Positions 13,482-14,681 of a DNA stretch of 14,681 bases are shown here, piece after piece. The stretch covers positions 1 through 14,681 of the forward strand of contig JACQAX010000338.1 in the NCBI GenBank assembly GCA_016194795.1. Reading direction: 5' to 3'. Origin of the DNA: Deltaproteobacteria bacterium. GTDB taxonomy: Bacteria; Bdellovibrionota; UBA1018; UBA923. The position numbers and the translations under genes were made by a program. The notes below the pieces were generated by a model that saw only the letters and a list, made by a program, of their open reading frames with translations, was not told the origin of the DNA and did not search any database. The first letter of the stretch is position 1, and each line of letters begins with the position of its first letter.

Positions 13482-14417
13482 TTACAGCTGCGACTTCTGG
13501 GCGCGCCAGTAGGCGATGGTCTTTCCGAGGCCCTCGTCAAAGCGCGTGCGCGCCGTGAAGCCGAACCAGTTGCGCGCGCGCTCGGTATCGAGGCAGCGGC
13601 GCGGCTGGCCGTTGGGCTTCGACTCGTCCCAGGTGAACTCGCCTTTGTATCCCATGAGCAGCGCGAGCTTGAGCGTGAGCTCGCGAATCGAGATCTCGTA
13701 GCCGTTGCCGAGATTCACGGGCTCCTCGCCCTCGTAGATCTCGGCCGCCGTCACGATGCCCTCGGCCGCGTCCTCGACGTAGAGGAACTCGCGCGTCGGC
13801 GTGCCGTCGCCCCAGATCGACACCTTCTTCTCGCCCTTGTCGATCGCCTCCTGGATCTTGCGGATCAACGCCGGGATCACGTGCGACGAGCGCGGGTCGA
13901 AGTTATCAAACGGGCCGTACAGGTTCACGGGCAAGAGAAACACGCCGTTCAAGCCGTACTGGTGGCGATAAGCCTGCAGCTGGACGAGCAGCGCCTTTTT
14001 GGCGACGCCGTAGGGAGCGTTCGTCACCTCCGGATAACCGTTCCAAAGATTTTCTTCCTTGAAAGGCACCGGCGTGAGGTTCGGATACGCGCAGATCGTG
14101 CCGACCACGACGATCTTTTTCACCTTGTTGCGGCGGGCCGCCTCGATGAGCTGGATTCCCATGACGGCGTTGTCGTAGAAGAGCTCGCCGGGCTTCTCGC
14201 GGTTCAGGCCGATGCCGCCGACGTGCGCGGCCAGGTGGATGACGAGGTCCTTGCCTTCGGTGACGGCGAGGCACTGCTCCATGAGGCGCAGGTCGTGCTC
14301 TTTCGAGCGCGGCACGCTGATGTCGTCGACGCCGCGCGCGTGGAGCTGCTCGACGACGTGGCGCCCGAGGAAGCCGCTCGCGCCGGTGACGACGATCTTC
14401 GAGTCGCGCAGGTTCAT
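13482..14417 (-). CDS. fcl: GDP-L-fucose synthase
   Basis: The protein has 311 residues and is a short-chain-dehydrogenase-type epimerase/reductase that turns GDP-4-keto-6-deoxy-mannose into GDP-L-fucose with NADPH in the cytoplasm. Family features: the Rossmann motif TGASGFLG (11-18), AAHVGGIGLNREKPGE (63-78), VGTICAYP (105-112), the catalytic YGVAK (Y136, K140), NLYGPFDNFDPRSSHVIPALIRK (165-187), WGDGTPTREFLYVEDAAEG (202-220) and a C-terminal NLGNGYEISIREL. Positions match E. coli Fcl numbering closely: C109, Y136, K140 and H179 are conserved, while catalytic Ser107 is Thr107, still a hydroxyl residue. Length is normal (E. coli has 321). Its ATG overlaps the gmd stop as ATGA, so the two pathway enzymes are coupled. 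The product feeds a fucose-containing surface glycan. Confidence 0.95.
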   Translation of the reverse strand: MNLRDSKIVVTGASGFLGRHVVEQLHARGVDDISVPRSKEHDLRLMEQCLAVTEGKDLVIHLAAHVGGIGLNREKPGELFYDNAVMGIQLIEAARRNKVKKIVVVGTICAYPNLTPVPFKEENLWNGYPEVTNAPYGVAKKALLVQLQAYRHQYGLNGVFLLPVNLYGPFDNFDPRSSHVIPALIRKIQEAIDKGEKKVSIWGDGTPTREFLYVEDAAEGIVTAAEIYEGEEPVNLGNGYEISIRELTLKLALLMGYKGEFTWDESKPNGQPRRCLDTERARNWFGFTARTRFDEGLGKTIAYWRAQKSQL

Positions 14418-14681
14418 TTGCGGATGTATCTTTCCGGATCAAGCCCTTCGAGCTTGAGGTCTTCGCGCACCATCAGCTGGACGAGCTCGCGGAACGTGAT
14501 CGTGTGCTCCCACTTGAGCTCGCGCTTGGCCTTCGAGCAGTCGCCGATCAGGAGATCCACCTCGGTCGGGCGCAGGTAGCGCGGATCGAGTTTCACGTGG
14601 TCCTGGTAATTCAGCTTCACGAGCTTGAAGGCTTCCTCGAGGAACTCGCGCACGGAATGCGTTTCGCCCGTGGCCACCACG
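14414..14681 (-). CDS. gmd: GDP-mannose 4,6-dehydratase, C-terminal part only
   Basis: This is the last 88 to 89 residues of the enzyme that converts GDP-mannose to GDP-4-keto-6-deoxy-mannose, the step before Fcl. The gene continues past the right edge; the first codon seen in frame is a GTG at 14680-14678 that encodes an internal Val. Diagnostic segments are VVATGETHSVREFLEEAF, DPRYLRPTEVDLLIGD and SKAKRELKWEHTITFRELVQLMVREDL, which match the C-terminus of this family. It overlaps the downstream fcl by four bases (ATGA), the standard order for GDP-fucose synthesis genes. Identification is firm; the N-terminal catalytic part cannot be checked here. Confidence 0.93.
   Translation of the reverse strand, partial: VVATGETHSVREFLEEAFKLVKLNYQDHVKLDPRYLRPTEVDLLIGDCSKAKRELKWEHTITFRELVQLMVREDLKLEGLDPERYIRK

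Overview
The window is GC-rich bacterial DNA with dense coding: every gap between genes is shorter than 120 bases. Several proteins carry signal peptides or lipobox-like N-termini (a deacetylase-like protein, a metalloprotease-like lipoprotein, a UshA-type nucleotidase and two orphan lipoproteins). Together with a GDP-fucose pathway this suggests a Gram-negative chromosome. The phylum cannot be fixed from the sequence; a deltaproteobacterial-grade lineage (Myxococcota or Bdellovibrionota type) would fit, but that is only an impression. I see no tRNA, rRNA, CRISPR array, transposase or phage gene.

Layout. (1) 1-410, +: 3' end of an AlkA-type DNA-3-methyladenine glycosylase whose tail carries a 36-base duplication. 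(2) 467-1696, +: a Gly/Ser/Thr-rich putative surface lipoprotein, preceded by a promoter-like sequence set so close that the mRNA could be leaderless. (3) 1755-3311, +: a fusion of a family-2 glycosyltransferase and a SAM methyltransferase. (4) 10009 down to 3321, -: five genes that look like one operon. In transcription order they are a metzincin-like lipoprotein, a NodB-like polysaccharide deacetylase, an alkaline-phosphatase-superfamily protein, a GT-C membrane glycosyltransferase, and an OPA-type MFS transporter with an extra secreted N-terminal domain. Three of the four junctions are overlaps or very short gaps (GTGA overlap, 13-base gap, ATGA overlap). (5) 10115-12970, +: a divergent pair, an orphan lipoprotein and a lipid-anchored UshA-like 5'-nucleotidase, ending in a good intrinsic terminator. 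(6) 14681 down to 12993, -: the 3' end of gmd, then fcl (GDP-L-fucose synthesis, ATGA overlap), then a small unknown protein.

Common theme. Most genes concern the cell surface: making an activated sugar (GDP-L-fucose), transferring sugars (GT2 and GT-C enzymes), editing glycans (deacetylase, phosphatase/phosphodiesterase-like protein), and handling phosphorylated solutes outside the inner membrane (nucleotidase, organophosphate-type transporter). The five-gene minus-strand cluster is the best candidate for an uncharacterised system. In three of its members a signature position departs from the usual family pattern, and its transporter has an unusual architecture. That they act together is inferred from gene order only.
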